NCBI GenBank assembly: GCA_009746045.1
Contig: RPFO01000199.1
Coordinates: forward strand, 232,501-296,500
Origin: Mesostigma viride
Taxonomy: Eukaryota > Streptophyta > Mesostigmatophyceae > Mesostigmatales > Mesostigmataceae
Reading direction: 5' to 3'
DNA length: 64,000 nucleotides
The position numbers and the translations under genes were made by a program. Below the pieces are notes generated by a model. The model ran no database searches. It was not told the origin of the DNA and was given only the letters and a program-made list of their open reading frames with translations. The stretch's first letter is position 1; each line of letters starts with the position of its first letter. Positions 12,430 to 23,466 of this stretch are shown piece after piece.

Positions 12430-13428
12430 CCCGTGTGGTGGGGCTTGAGGTCAGCAAGAAGACTGAGGCTCTGGCGATTGGGCTCACTCAGCCCGACGTC
12501 TTTCTCCTTGATGGCTCCCGAGTCCTGTATCGGGACCGCGTCAAGTTGCTGGGTAGCTTACTCCCCAGCTGCGAGGCCGATGTGGACCACCGTATCTCCC
12601 TCGCCTGGCACGCTTTACGCCAATACCGGGCCCTGTCGCGCAAGCCCTTGGGCAAGATAGAGAAAAAGGACCTGTTTGAGGTCCTGGTCCTCCCTGTTCT
12701 TACGTACGGGGCCGAGCCCGTGGACTCTCACCGGCGACCTTGCCAGAGAGCTGGACGGCGCAGTCACCAACATGCTGCGGTCCATTTTTCGTGTCGGATG
12801 CGCTGCCCATGTCCGCAAAAAGGACTTGTACCTCGGCCGGCATGCCACATATTTTGTCGAGCTAAGTGCCCTACTAGCAGCAGGCGCCGCTGCTTGATGG
12901 TGCCGCTTATCACCAGCACCAGATGTCAAGCAGCGCGGCGCCTGCTGCTAGGAGGGCACTAATTAGCTCGCACCAACCAGGTAGACACCTCACGTGGCCG
13001 CTCTGCAGGGCTGCGCCCCCCCCGAGCCGGGCCGGCACCTCATCACGTGGGCCGGGCCCAGCCAGGTTAGACGCCGCAAGGCACGCACCTTCAAAGAACA
13101 GCTAGTAGAGGACATAGTGGGGGGGCTAGGCCTCTCCGTGATTTGGAATAAGATGATGGACAAGGCGAAGTGGGCCCAGCCCTGGTCATAGAGGACAACA
13201 ACCCCCTGCAGTAGGGAAGCCGCGCGTTTGCACACGTGGGCGGCACGCTAGATAAGACCCCTAGGGTCGCGAGCACCATAGATATAGAATAGAATACGAT
13301 TGTTTTGTAGATAGCCTGTAGATAGCTTAGACCGGTAGGATTGCGTGTACCCATCCACCCATCCATCGGGGTTAATGCTCCGTGACTCCCCAACGTGAGA
13401 ATGAGTTTAATTCATTGATTCATTAATA
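12430..13428 (+). pseudogene. LINE A ORF2 C-terminal copy with 3' end
   Basis: Contains ARVVGLEVSKKTEALAIGL, FLLDGSRVLYRDRVKLLGSL, VLVLPVLTYGAE, then after a frame change GAVTNMLRSIFRVG. This is the post-RT thumb and C-terminal region of a LINE ORF2. A 3' UTR follows, then the A-type hairpin (GCTCCGTGACTCCCCAACG, 13376-13404) and a short (ATTC)-like tail to 13428. It parallels 14700-15730 almost line by line, so it is a second, 5'-truncated copy of the same family. Confidence 0.75.
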
Positions 13429-13479
13429 GTCACTCCTTGATAAAGTCACTAGAGGGGGATATAATCCTTATCTGAGCTG

Positions 13480-15729
13480 TGCGCCACATGCAGAAGAACG
13501 ACGGCAAGTGGGCCTGGTTGTGGTACAAGCGCCTCGGACACCCCGGGACGGCCTCGGCCGGCCCCACCGCCGTGCACGATGTTCCCGGAGCACCGGCCAA
13601 GCAGCTTCGTACCTGGGCCGCGGCCACTGCAGTCTGAGGTCTTGGGGACAGCTGCGCCGCCCCCGCCCCTGCTACCAGCCGCTGCCGCCCGCCCGGCCGC
13701 CCTGGCAGGCGGCCCAGCCGGGCCCCCGGTGGCCCCGCGCGCCCAGGTCAGCGGCGGACTATACATAGTCCCCCCGCTGGCCGGCCCGCTCGGCGACCCG
13801 TCAGACATGCCTCCTTTCACCTCCCGCGAGGTCATCATCAGTGGAGGCGGTCCAGCGCCTGCGTTACGCCGCCGCCACAACAGGCTCAGACGAAATTCCG
13901 ACTGCGGTCGTGAAACTCGCGCCGCTGAGTTTGAGGACACCGGTGTCATGCTGCTCTTCCGGGATATCTGCAACCGCATTCTGCTGTCGTCGCAACCGCC
14001 CCCAGCGGCCTGGCAACACAGTTTTCGCACGATGCTGTACAAGAACAAGGGGTCGCCTGCCGACCCCGGCAATTATCGAGGGGTGTGCATCCAAAGTGCC
14101 CCCCTGAAGCTTCTCATGCGGCTCATCCTGAACCGCCTGCGCACGGGCCCTGGACGGCCACCTCAGCGAGACTTAGCACGACTTCCGTCAAGGCCGCAGC
14201 ACCGTACAGGCGCTCTTCGCTACTTGCCGCCTTGTGGAAGAACTGCATCGCCTTCAGCCTGGTGAGTCCCCTCTGCATGCCTTGAGCTGGTGGACTTCAT
14301 CAAAGCCTTCGATTCGGTTTTCTGGCCTGCGCTGTGGGACATCCTCGCTCTGTTCCGGATGATTCCCCCGCCCCCTTATTGCTGTCATCCGCAACCTGTA
14401 TGAAGGGTCCGGCACCACTTCGGTGCGCACCTCCTACGTGACCACGCCACCATGCCCTTAACAGAAGGGTGTGTCACTGGCAGGGCTGCGTGCTCTCGCC
14501 CTACCTGTTCATTAAATATTGTGATCGAATACGTAATGATTCAGGCGCGCAAGCGGTTTGCCCGCATTGTGGGTAGGGAACCAGGGGTGCAGGTCGACAA
14601 CCGTCAGTTCTGGCATTGCGGGGCGGAAACGAAGATTCGGCTGCCGGACATCATCTATGCAGACGACACCACCCTCTTCTGAGGGCACTGAGCATGTGCA
14701 GACGTGGCTTGACTGCTTGGCAATCGAGGCCCGTGTGGTCGGGCTTGAGGTCAGCAAGAAGACAGAGGCTCTGGCGATTGGGCTCACCCAGCCACCGCCC
14801 GGTCGACCTCTTTCTCCTTGACGGCTCTCGAGTCCTGTATCGGGACCGCGTCAGGTTGCTGGGTAGCTTACTCCCCAGCTGCGAGGCGGATGTGGACCAC
14901 CGTATCTCCCTCGCCTGGCACGCTTCACAATAACGCCAATACCGGGCCCTGTGGCACAAGCCCTTGGGCAAGATATAGAGAAACAGGACCTGTTTAAGGT
15001 CCTGGTTCTCCCTGTTCTTACGTACGGGGCGGAGACATGGAGGCCTCATTGCCGACCTTGCCAGAAAGCTGGACGGGGCAGTACTACCAACATGCTGCGA
15101 TCCATTTTTCGTGTAGGATACGCTGCCAATGTTCGCAGTGAGGACTTGTACCTCGGCAGGCCATATATCAAGGAGACAACCAGCGCAGGCATGCCATACA
15201 TCACCAGCATCATTAATTAAGGAGCGGCGCCTGCAGCTAGTAGGGCACTAAGCTCGCACCAACCAGGTAGACACATCACGTGCCCCCCCCGCGGGACTGC
15301 GCCCAGCTCAGCCTGGCCGGCACCTCCTTACGTGGGCCGAGCCGGCCCCGCAATGCTCCGGCGACGCCGCCGCAAGGCCCGCACCTTCAAAGAACAGCTA
15401 GATGACTGCGCTGGTTGTCTCCTTGAGATGATCGAGGACATGGGGGCCGGGCTAGGCCTCTCCGTGATTTGGAACAAGATGATGGACAAGGGGCCAAGTG
15501 GGCCCAGGTCATAGAGGACACCGAACCCCCTCCCGTGGGGAAGCGCCCGCGTGACTCTGCAAACACGGGAAGCACGCTAGACAGGACCCCTAGGGTAGAG
15601 AGCTTCGATGTAATAGAGTTGGCTAGCTGTTGTAGACAGATTAGACCAGTAGGTTTGCGTGTCCCCATCCATCAATCCATCCATCCATTGGGGTTAATGC
15701 TCCGTGACTCCCCAACGGGAGCACGTTAA
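13480..15729 (+). pseudogene. LINE A ORF2 (reverse transcriptase), frameshifted
   Basis: The longest LINE copy in the window. Blocks in order: TGSDEIPTAVVKLAPL, ILLSSQPPPAAWQHSFRTML, NYRGVCIQSAPLKLLMRLI (RT motif 1), ELVDFIKAFDSVFWPALW (motif 3, the first catalytic Asp block), GCVLSPYLF (motif 4), LPDIIYADDTTLF (motif 5), VVGLEVSKKTEALAIGL and VLPVLTYGAETW. The frame changes several times, so it is inactive. No endonuclease domain is seen upstream. The 3' UTR ends in a hairpin (15699-15725) followed by the very long (ATTC)n tail. Confidence 0.85.
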
Positions 15730-16044
15730 TTCATTCATTCATTCATTCATTCATTCATTCATTCATTCATTCATTCATTCATTCATTCATTCATTCATTC
15801 ATTCATTCATTCATTCATTCATTCATTCATTCATTCATTCATTCATTCATTCATTCATTCATTCATTCATTCATTCATTCATTCATTCATTCATTCATTC
15901 ATTCATTCATTCATTCATTCATTCATTCATTCATTCATTCATTCATTCATTCATTCATTCATTCATTCATTCATTCATTCATTCATTCATTCATTCATTC
16001 ATTCATTCATTCATTCATTCATTCATTCATTCATTCATTCATTC
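15727..16044 (+). repeat. (ATTC)n tail of LINE A, about 80 units
   Basis: An uninterrupted tetranucleotide array of about 318 bp directly after the LINE A 3' hairpin. It is the retroposon tail expanded as a microsatellite. The SFIHSFIH-type open frame through it is not a gene. Confidence 0.95.
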
Positions 16045-16325
16045 TACCACTGGGCCGTGGGGGCCGTGGGGAGAAAACAGGAGCATGCCCCGCACTGAGG
16101 AAGGTGCTTGTCGCAGACAGCAGCCTGGCATTTCTCCTTGTCTATCATGCGGGTGCGGAGTACAGATAATCCCAGAAGCCCTGCATCCTCAAGCAAGTGT
16201 GTCACATTATTAGGTCCGGGTCGCGCCGCGTCGGTGCGGGGCGCACGCAAGTTTGCCAGTGGGTTGCGACGGGACAAGTGCACCCGGCCATGCGACACAG
16301 TACAGGAGGAGGACCACTGACCCAC
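16045..16325 (-). pseudogene. Inverted LINE D ORF2 C-terminal fragment
   Basis: The minus-strand frame reads NNVTHLLEDAGLLGLSVLRT then RMIDKEKCQAAVCDKHLP, the same C-terminus found in the plus orientation at 16400-16675. It abuts the (ATTC)n array on one side and the plus-strand copy on the other, making a head-to-head inverted pair. Confidence 0.55.
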
Positions 16326-16329
16326 CTGG

Positions 16330-16815
16330 TGTCTACCTGGTTGGGATTTTTTCCCCCCACCTACCTATTTGGCCTTTTTTCCGAGTTACAGACTTACTGC
16401 TTGAAGACAACTGCTTGAAGATGCAGGGCTTCTGGGACTATCCGTACTCCGCGCCCGCATGATGATTGACAAGGAGAAATGGGCTGCCATCTGCGATAAG
16501 CACCTTCCCGAGGGGTATGCTCCTGTTTTCTCCCCACGGGCCCCGCGGCCCGTTGCTAGCCAGGGTAGAAGTCCGCAGGTGGAGGTTATTGGTCCTGAGG
16601 ATAGCCGCTACACTACCGCCTCGTCTGCCATTACAGTAGAGGACAGCTCAGATGAGGATTACATCCCCATCTAGTGCTTAACGGTTGGGGGATGATGCAG
16701 ACGATATTTGTTTAAACTTTTGTGTAATTATTTTTCTAATGAGATTAGCATAGTACTCCGTGGCATGCCTTTGCGCATGACACGCAAGTACTTACTTACT
16801 TACTTACTTACAGAC
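16330..16815 (+). mobile_element. LINE D 3' end: ORF2 C-terminus, hairpin, (ACTT)n tail
   Basis: MMIDKEKWAAICDKHLPEGY continues to a natural-looking acidic end (TVEDSSDEDYIPI, stop at about 16674). A 3' UTR of about 90 bp, a hairpin (GTGGCATGCC...GCATGACAC, about 16768-16792) and (ACTT)n to 16815 follow. Fragments of the same 3' UTR occur at 12.3 and 50.3 kb on the minus strand. Confidence 0.65.
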
Positions 16816-16849
16816 TTACCTACCTCATGCAAAATTCGAAGTCCCAAAA

Positions 16850-17209
16850 TTAAATTAAAGTAAATTGGAACATTAATCTCCGTTGGGAGTACATGTAGCA
16901 CATATCCCTGAGAAGGGGCATATGGCTTTCAATACATTCTGGGCTACTTCCTGCAAGGGTAGGGTGTAAACTACACCTGCTCTGGGTGCACAAAGTGCAC
17001 CTGCATCACTATGTATTCCAGCAGCTAAGGTGGGGACAGAGGGTGGAAGATGATCATGGCTAAACAATGGCTAGGCATGGCGTCTCAGCAGAGAGTAGCT
17101 CTCTGCATATTAGGTAAAGCTAGGCATAATTCTTAAAGCTTAATGCATCATCCGTGGGGAGTCCCATCGTAGGCGGCTAGGCGCACATGCGCATAGGCGT
17201 GGGATGATA
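16850..17209 (-). mobile_element. Family B retroposon 3' UTR copy
   Basis: Reverse complement of the family-B 3' UTR. It has the internal hairpin GCAGAGAG...CTCTCTGC at about 17090, the block GCCCAGAATGTATTGAAAGC, and the terminal CTCCCAACGGAG hairpin at about 16869-16900, followed on the minus strand by a degenerate TTTAA tail. Closest relatives are 19013-19304, 59.6-59.9 kb and 63.46-63.90 kb. Confidence 0.7.
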
Positions 17210-17274
17210 CCTAGCTTTATTATTTAGTTATGTTGTGACTACGCAGAGAGCTACTCTCTTCTGAGAAGCCATGC

Positions 17275-18148
17275 CCTAGCTTTTGCATAAATTGAATAAA
17301 ATTAAATTATGACATGTCTCCGTTGGGAGATCATGTAGCACATATTCCTTGCTGGATGGATGGACTCAGGTGGGCGAAGCCGCGCCAATCGAACGAACTT
17401 AACTAAGCTATCTAGTCTAGAAAAATCCTAACTACACTATTCAGCAAAACGCCCTTTCCGCTTTAGTGGGCCGGGGGAGGTGGCTTGCCCACAGGGGCTG
17501 GCGTGTGAGCCTGGACAATCTTCTGCCACCGCTTCTTGTTCTGCATGGCAGTCCAAAGAAGAGAGAGGGAAGTGAATGCGGTGTTCAAACTGAGCTGGGA
17601 CCACTAGGTCGGCCAGCAACATCTGCTGGGTGTAGTTCATGGCAGGCTTACCTAGCTTTCTAGGAATGTCCTTGGGCCGGGCCAGGCCAGGTCAGGATGT
17701 GCTGCCCTGGCTGGGGCCAAGCCGCTGGGGGCCGGCCAGACCAAGCTATCCTTGCTGGATGGATGGACTCAGGTGGGCGAAGCCGCGCCAATCGAACGAA
17801 CTTAACTAAGCTATCTAGTCTAGAAAAATCCTAACTACACTATTCAGCAAAACGCCCTTTCCGCTTTAGTGGGCCGGGGGAGGTGGCTTGCCCACAGGGG
17901 CTGGCGTGTGAGCCTGGACAATCTTCTGCCACCGCTTCTTGTTCTGCATGGCAGTCCAAAGAAGAGAGAGGGAAGTGAATGCGGTGTTCAAACTGAGCTG
18001 GGACCACTAGGTCGGCCAGCAACATCTGCTGGGTGTAGTTCATGGCAGGCTTACCTAGCTTTCTAGGAATGTCCTTGGGCCGGGCCAGGCCAGGTCAGGA
18101 TGTGCTGCCCTGGCTGGGGCCAAGCCGCTGGGGGCCGGCCAGACCAAG
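17275..18148 (-). mobile_element. LINE C 3' end, internally tandem-duplicated
   Basis: The minus strand encodes MQNKKRWQKIVQAHTPAPVG then KPPPPAH-stop, the ORF2 C-terminus also seen at 59185-59289. The 3' UTR, hairpin (CTCCCAACGGAG, about 17311-17336) and TTTAA-like tail (to about 17285) follow. The segment encoding the C-terminus and 3' UTR is present twice in tandem. Confidence 0.6.
17347..18148. repeat. 403-bp-period exact tandem duplication
   Basis: 17347-17745 and 17750-18148 (399 bp) look identical by eye; a 4-base spacer (CTAT) separates them. This could be a recent duplication or an assembly duplication. Confidence 0.9.
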
Positions 18149-18149
18149 G

Positions 18150-18840
18150 GCGGTGTCGACCTGACTGGTGCGAGCAAGATGTCCTACAAATGTTATCCTA
18201 CGCTGCCTAATCTCGTCCCAAATGCGAGGCATACCCTGCTACAAAGACTCTAATGATCTATGCTTGGAAAACCCTACATTCGGGACCTGTCGGAGCATCC
18301 TGTAAACCGTGCTGTCTAGTTTAGCCGCCAGTGTGTCCGTGAGTGTCCATGCCTCGGCGCCATTATTACGTAAGCACCGTGAGGACGAGGACCTTGAAGA
18401 GCATGCGCTTACGGTGCTCGCCCAGGCCCTTCGAGCGCCAGTAGGTGTTGAGCGAACGGAGCCGGGCCCAGGCCAGGCCGATGTGGATGTCCACAGCGTC
18501 GGCGGTGTCGGGGAGCATGCTCCCTAACAGACCTCCGTCCCGTCGAGCAGGCGCGGCAGAGGCGGGCGACTGGAGGCCCCAATCACCATCGGCCTCAGTT
18601 TTGACACTAATCTCCAACCCCACCGCCCTCGCCTCCAAGCCCAGACAGTCCAGCCATGCAGTTCTGAATGTGCTCGGGGCGCGCGGTGTCATCCGATGAT
18701 GAGGGTGGTATCATCCGCAAAATTCTGACAGGTCGACCAGGCAGTAGCCATGCTGATCTTCCCCCCCCATGACAATTGACAGGCTCTCCTTAGTTGGGTT
18801 GAGCTTGAGACTCTGGGGGTGCAGGTACGTGCCCTTGGTG
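18150..18840 (-). pseudogene. LINE ORF2 C-terminal region, divergent copy
   Basis: The minus strand reads SLKLNPTKESLSIVMGG, FRTAWLDCLGLEARAVGLEI, FKVLVLTVL, AWTLTDTLAAKLDSTVYRML, then GMPRIWDEIRQRRITFVGHL in shifting frames. The order is that of a LINE polymerase after its YADD block. The last block matches the plus-strand fragment at 63.9-64.0 kb, so both belong to one family. Confidence 0.65.
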
Positions 18841-18992
18841 CACCTAGAGCAAGTGTCTTTTACATTCCCACCGGCCGGCCTTGCAGGAATTAGCTTAGAA
18901 TGTATTGAAAGCCATATGCCCCTTCTCTGGGATATGTGCTGAATATCAGTACTCCCAACGGAGTTATGTTCCTAATTAATTAATTAATAGGC
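18820..18992 (+). mobile_element. Family B retroposon 3' end with (AATT)n tail
   Basis: About 120 bp of family-B 3' UTR (GGTGCACCTAGAGCAAGTGT and onward), the CTCCCAACGGAG hairpin (about 18941-18969) and a tail to 18992. It faces the tail of the next element (minus strand, from 19013) across about 20 bp, a tail-to-tail arrangement. Confidence 0.7.
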
Positions 18993-19304
18993 GTGGGCCA
19001 CGTGCTAAGCTAGTTAATTAATTAATTAGGGACATAACTCCGTTGGGAGTACATGTAGCACATATCCCTGAGAAGGGGCATATGGCTTTTAATACATTCT
19101 GGGCTACTTCCTGCAAGGGTGGGAATGTAAGCGACACTTGCTCTAGGTGCGCCAGGACACCTGCACCCCCATGATCTATCAAGCTATGCCCAGCTAAGGG
19201 GGAGCCTGTCATGATGTGGGGGAAGATCATCATGGCTATACAGGAGCTAGGGCATGGCTTCTCAACAGAGAGCGTCTCTCTGCATATAGGCATAGCATGG
19301 CTAA

Positions 19305-21950
19305 AGGGGACGTGGCGCGCCGAATATTTTCCGCGCGAAAAAATTCGCGGCACCGGCCGTACCGTGAAAAGTGGGTGCTCCGTGCGCGCACCACTTGCGG
19401 AAGTGGCCATGGCGACTGCGTTTAGGCGAAACTAGCAATGTAGGGCTAGAGAAATGAAAAAAAAATGCTTGGATGTTGAAGACGATGATTTAATGCTGTT
19501 GGGTTGCGGCGGCAAGTGGCTGGTTTACAATATCGCTGCTTTCTTTTACTGCCATCGGCATGGGGGGTAATCTGCATTTTTTGGTCGCGCGGAATAAAAT
19601 AGAATTCGTGATTGCGGCAGTAAATTCTCAGTTTTGGGGGTCTTTTTGACCGTGAAGGATGCATTCATATCGGTAGCATCGAATTCTAAACCGAACGGGT
19701 GCTTTTTGCTACATTTTCGGCCATTCTCGGTAAGTATTTCTTGAGGCCTGCGCAGTGCATGTCGGAACCTTCCATGGAAGAACGGCAGTTGTTGCGCGCC
19801 TGGGCGAGGGATCTACGAGGGCAAGGTATAGATTTGTGGCGACTGTTATCTACTATCAGTTCTTTCTTCGAAGAGCTCATCGTTCGAAGTTTTTTGCGTT
19901 CGTTTTGGTCAGTTTCCGCCAGTTAACTCTCCGTTGCTCGCCGTCGTGTTGACGAATACCTGGCAGCTTTAGCTTGTTTTCGTTGATGTCTTGATCAAAT
20001 CCGCTTCAGTCTCAACCGATAGATCCTAGGGAAGGCGTAAGGGATTTCATAGCGCGTGTTCTGGCAAGGATGTGTTGTGCGTATGGACGCTTCTTGTTGT
20101 GTGATAGTGACGCACCCTTTCCTCGCAGCGGCATCACAGCGGTCAGAAGCTGAACGGCCGCCACTGGTTTCTTTGCATTTTATCGTGCAGGGAAGGAAGT
20201 TTTTTTATCGACGATCATGTTGGAGATATTGCATTTGTGTGACTGCATGTAGATAGCTGCCATCATTGGTTTACTTGAGCTTTCCTTGTTATGATGATGC
20301 TGACAAGACAGCAATGTGCTGAGCCAACCATGGTTGACATGGTTGACTGCATGCAAGCTTTGTATGCCATGATCTCCTTGGTTCCTTGCCCTCCATAGTT
20401 CCAGTTTGTTGCCCATGTCGGGTACACTGTAGGGCAGTTAAGGAGTTGTTGCTGTATTGGTAAGCTTGGTTGGCATAACCCTTACACTCTAACCTGGGAG
20501 AAACATAGAGAATGCTGGTAATGCATGTTAGTGCCATCATCATAATTGCTATTCACGTACCTATAAGTCTGGCCATATGCTCGAGGGACGGTGAAGGAGT
20601 ATGAGGTGCGTGGCCACCCCTTTGTACTTCATAACATATTCAGCATGGATTTGATCCATGTTGATGGAATGTAATGTGTGATTGTGTTTACTTGCTTTCT
20701 GAGTGGTCCTTAGCGCCTTGTCAGGTGGTGAGTGGTCGTCTAGGAAACCCATCAGTGCGTGCCACAGTGACCCCCAACCTTGAGCATGTGTCGTCATCAG
20801 TGTGCTAGAGTTATTTATATGTGCTTTTGATCATAGATTTGCTGAGTCTTGGCATTATGTTTACAAGGTAACCTTGGGTAGAGTATAGTGTATGCTCTCT
20901 TGGCATGTATGCCTAGCGATCGTGTTGCTATGCTTGCGCTGGCAAGGTTGGCCATGCCGAGGGCAGGTGAGGGCAGATGTGGTGCCTAGCCGTTTGCTTA
21001 TGTTTTGTGATCGAGTGGGGCATGCTTTCTGGCTTTTTGGATGGAAAACATCATGCCTAAGTGGCCATGTATACAAAGAAACCCCCCCTATGTTCAGGTT
21101 TTAGCACGCATAACCTTATTACTTGAGCTAGACTTGTCAGAATGACCTGTTTTAAGGGTGGCTGCCACGACGTGATGCAAAGGGAGAGGCAGGGGGACGA
21201 TGGGGAAGGTAGTAGTGATGATGAGAATGATGTGATGATATTCCTTGCCTTGCATGTGCGTCCCCCGATGAAATTGACGGTGTCCCTTTCCTGCTGTGCA
21301 GCACATTCGGGTGCAAGGGAGGACTGCATGGGTGCTGCGCTGACCCCCCGTTGACTAAGAAGCCCAAGGGGGATTGGTTTTGCCCTGCCTGCCTTGTGCA
21401 GGATGCTTACAAGGGCTGATATAGTGACATTTTCTGTTTTAGCGGGCATTTTTCTGAAAACACGTCTGACGCAATAACTTGAGCTAGACTTGTCGGAATG
21501 ACCTGGGACTTGGAACACTGCTGTCCCCCTGTTAGCCGGAATTTTTGTTGATTTTGTGGCCTTATCGGAAGTGTTTATGACATGTTTATTCCCAATGTCC
21601 GGTAAAAAATGACCTGTTTTGCGGGAAAATTAATAACTGTTCAAGGTTTTGCCATTTCCATGATGTAAATAGCTCAGCAAGCTACAAACTCAGGGAACTA
21701 TATGACCTTGATTTTTGGTAGCCAACAAATAAGTGAATTGGCTGGGGCATACCCAGCCCTAATTAGCGTCTTTTGCTATTTATAGCGCATTATTGGCGTA
21801 TATATGGGGGTAGTACCCCCAACAAGTGCATGGACAACTCACTAGAGATGTTATTTAGTGCCCCCAATCATAATTCAGCATTGTGCAAATGAATTTCAAG
21901 TGATATTAGCATGGGTCAAATTTTAAGGTTTTTGGGGTGCCACCTCCCCT
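19305..21950. mobile_element. TAA-flanked DNA transposon (PIF/Harbinger-like signature), 2,646 bp
   Basis: The family-B 3' UTR breaks at GGCTAA and resumes at TAATGCAACATCC. The intervening DNA starts AGGGGACGTGGCGCGC and ends GGTGCCACCTCCCCT, an imperfect terminal inverted repeat (AGGGGA-GTGGC). TAA at 19302-19304 and 21951-21953 fits a 3-bp target duplication, as in PIF/Harbinger elements. No transposase domain was recognised. The only clear coding signal is a PHD finger near the right end. Classification rests on the ends alone. Confidence 0.55.
21142..21419 (+). pseudogene. PHD-finger coding segment inside the TAA-flanked element
   Basis: An acidic linker (QGDDGEGSSDDENDV, about 21190-21225) is followed in a shifted frame by IPCLACASPDEIDGVPFLLC, then STFGCKGGLHGCC, then PPLTKKPKGDWFCPACLVQ and a stop at 21417-21419. 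The spacing Cys-x2-Cys, Cys-x4-Cys, His-x2-Cys, Cys-x2-Cys and the terminal DWFCPAC match a PHD zinc finger (histone-tail reader fold). An in-frame TGA lies just upstream, so the gene is frameshifted or the upstream exon is missed. It could be transposon-encoded or a captured host exon. Confidence 0.6.
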
Positions 21951-22082
21951 TAATGCAACATCCATGGGAGGTCCCATTGTAGGCATGGCTTGGCTAAATT
22001 CTGAAGGCATCATCCATGCAGGGGCCATTACGGGCGCACATGCGCGTGGGCCACATGCTAGGCTAAGCCTGACTAATCTACA

Positions 22083-23466
22083 CTACTGGTATATATTCCC
22101 TAGTCCGTCTGAGGTGGCAGGAGGTGCCTGCCAGGGCTTGTGGTCGACGTGGATGACCGCCCCCCCGTCCAGTATACCGGCTTCCCCCCTGCGCTCTGCC
22201 GGAGCTGAAGGTAGGTCGGCCACAGCTGGCGTCGCCGCTGTTGCTGGGCCAGGGTCAAGTCGTCGTCCAGCGTGAAGCGAGTCCTTGAGAGCTTCTTGCG
22301 GCATTTAAGGAACGCCAGCTTGTCCAAGGTGAGGAGCACTGGTGCCGGGCCAGCCTTGCCCCGCGCGCGGGGGAGGCGGACAGCCGACATCAGTCTGCAG
22401 CTCACCAGTGAGTTGCATGGGGGCAAGAATGTCGCGCTTAAATGCCGTGAGAAGAGTCGTCGAGGTCTCACCTGCCGGCTGGTCGAAGTGCTTGACGATG
22501 ACATTGTGCATGGCTGCGCAGCCTGGGTGATGTCGGCCTCCTCGCGAAGGTCGAGGGCTTGTTGCTTGAGCTGTGCCGCGATGGTGGAGGTGGTGGAGGT
22601 GGTATGATGCTTATTAAGCAAGTCTGCCCAGGTGGAGGGAGCATCGCCGGCCGGGCCAGCAGATGCCGGCTGGGCAGCGATGTCCTTCACCGCCTGGGCG
22701 GTGAGGCCGGCGGTGTCATGCAAGCTCTCAAGGGCGGGTGGCGGTGGCTTGGAGGCGCTGGTCGGGGTCGAGGAGCTGGGCCGTGATGTTGGCAGTGAAG
22801 GCGGAAATGGCAGTGGAGGTGGAGGCGACGGTGGTGGAAAGGTGAGGAAGCTCAGCAGCCAGCGTGCCGCCCAGTGCTGCTACGTCGGCAGCAAGGGGGG
22901 TCACGTGCTGCTGGAAGGCTTCCGTAAGGATGGAACGGAGGGTGGGGGCGGAGATGGATGGAGCCCAGATCTCGCCATCAGAGCGCATGAGAAGGGAATT
23001 GAGGATCATGTGCTGGAGTTGGAGGCGGGCGCACCCGAACAGAACGCTGATGTTGTGCCAGCAGTTGCCGTCCGAGGTGATGAGGCGATTCATGTCGTGG
23101 AGATGGAGGCACAGGTCGTAAAGCGAGGCGTAGTCCCTGTAGAAGATGCAATCCAGGGCAGTTGCGGGGGACATGTTGGTCCAGTCGTGATCATCGACCT
23201 TGAAAGGTTGGGGCCGAAAGCGCGGTTCTGAGGGGCGTGAAGGCTCTCCTGTTTTGTCCGTACTGAGCGGGTGCGTTTAGGGTCAGGCGATGCCGATGAC
23301 GAGGCATTGAGCCCGGGAGGGTGCGGGGCGACCACCAGCACGCTCGACTAGTGTCACCGCTGCCTGCTGGGCCTGAGGGCGAAGCTGCAGCTGGAGCTGC
23401 AGACGTATTTTTATGGCCGAGCGCATCCGCCAAACTGCGTTGCGTCGAGGAGCGTTTGCTCGTCAT
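22083..23466 (-). pseudogene. Family B ORF1 protein, copy 1
   Basis: Minus-strand start MTSKRSSTQRSLADAL at 23466. Then DYASLYDLCLHLHDMNRLIT; a helical, coiled-coil-like region (SILTEAFQQHVTPLAADVAA, DTAGLTAQAVKDIAAQPA); an RRM-like part; and the C-terminal block SRTRFTLDDDLTLAQQQRRR, QLWPTYLQLRQSAGGKPVYW, VDHKPWQAPP. Coiled coil, RRM and CTD in that order is the layout of L1-type ORF1 RNA-binding proteins. The blocks sit in three frames, so at least two frameshifts have occurred. Confidence 0.65.

Noticed and set aside
15704-16213. 169-codon frame with SFIH repeats
   Set aside because: Translation of the (ATTC)n microsatellite.
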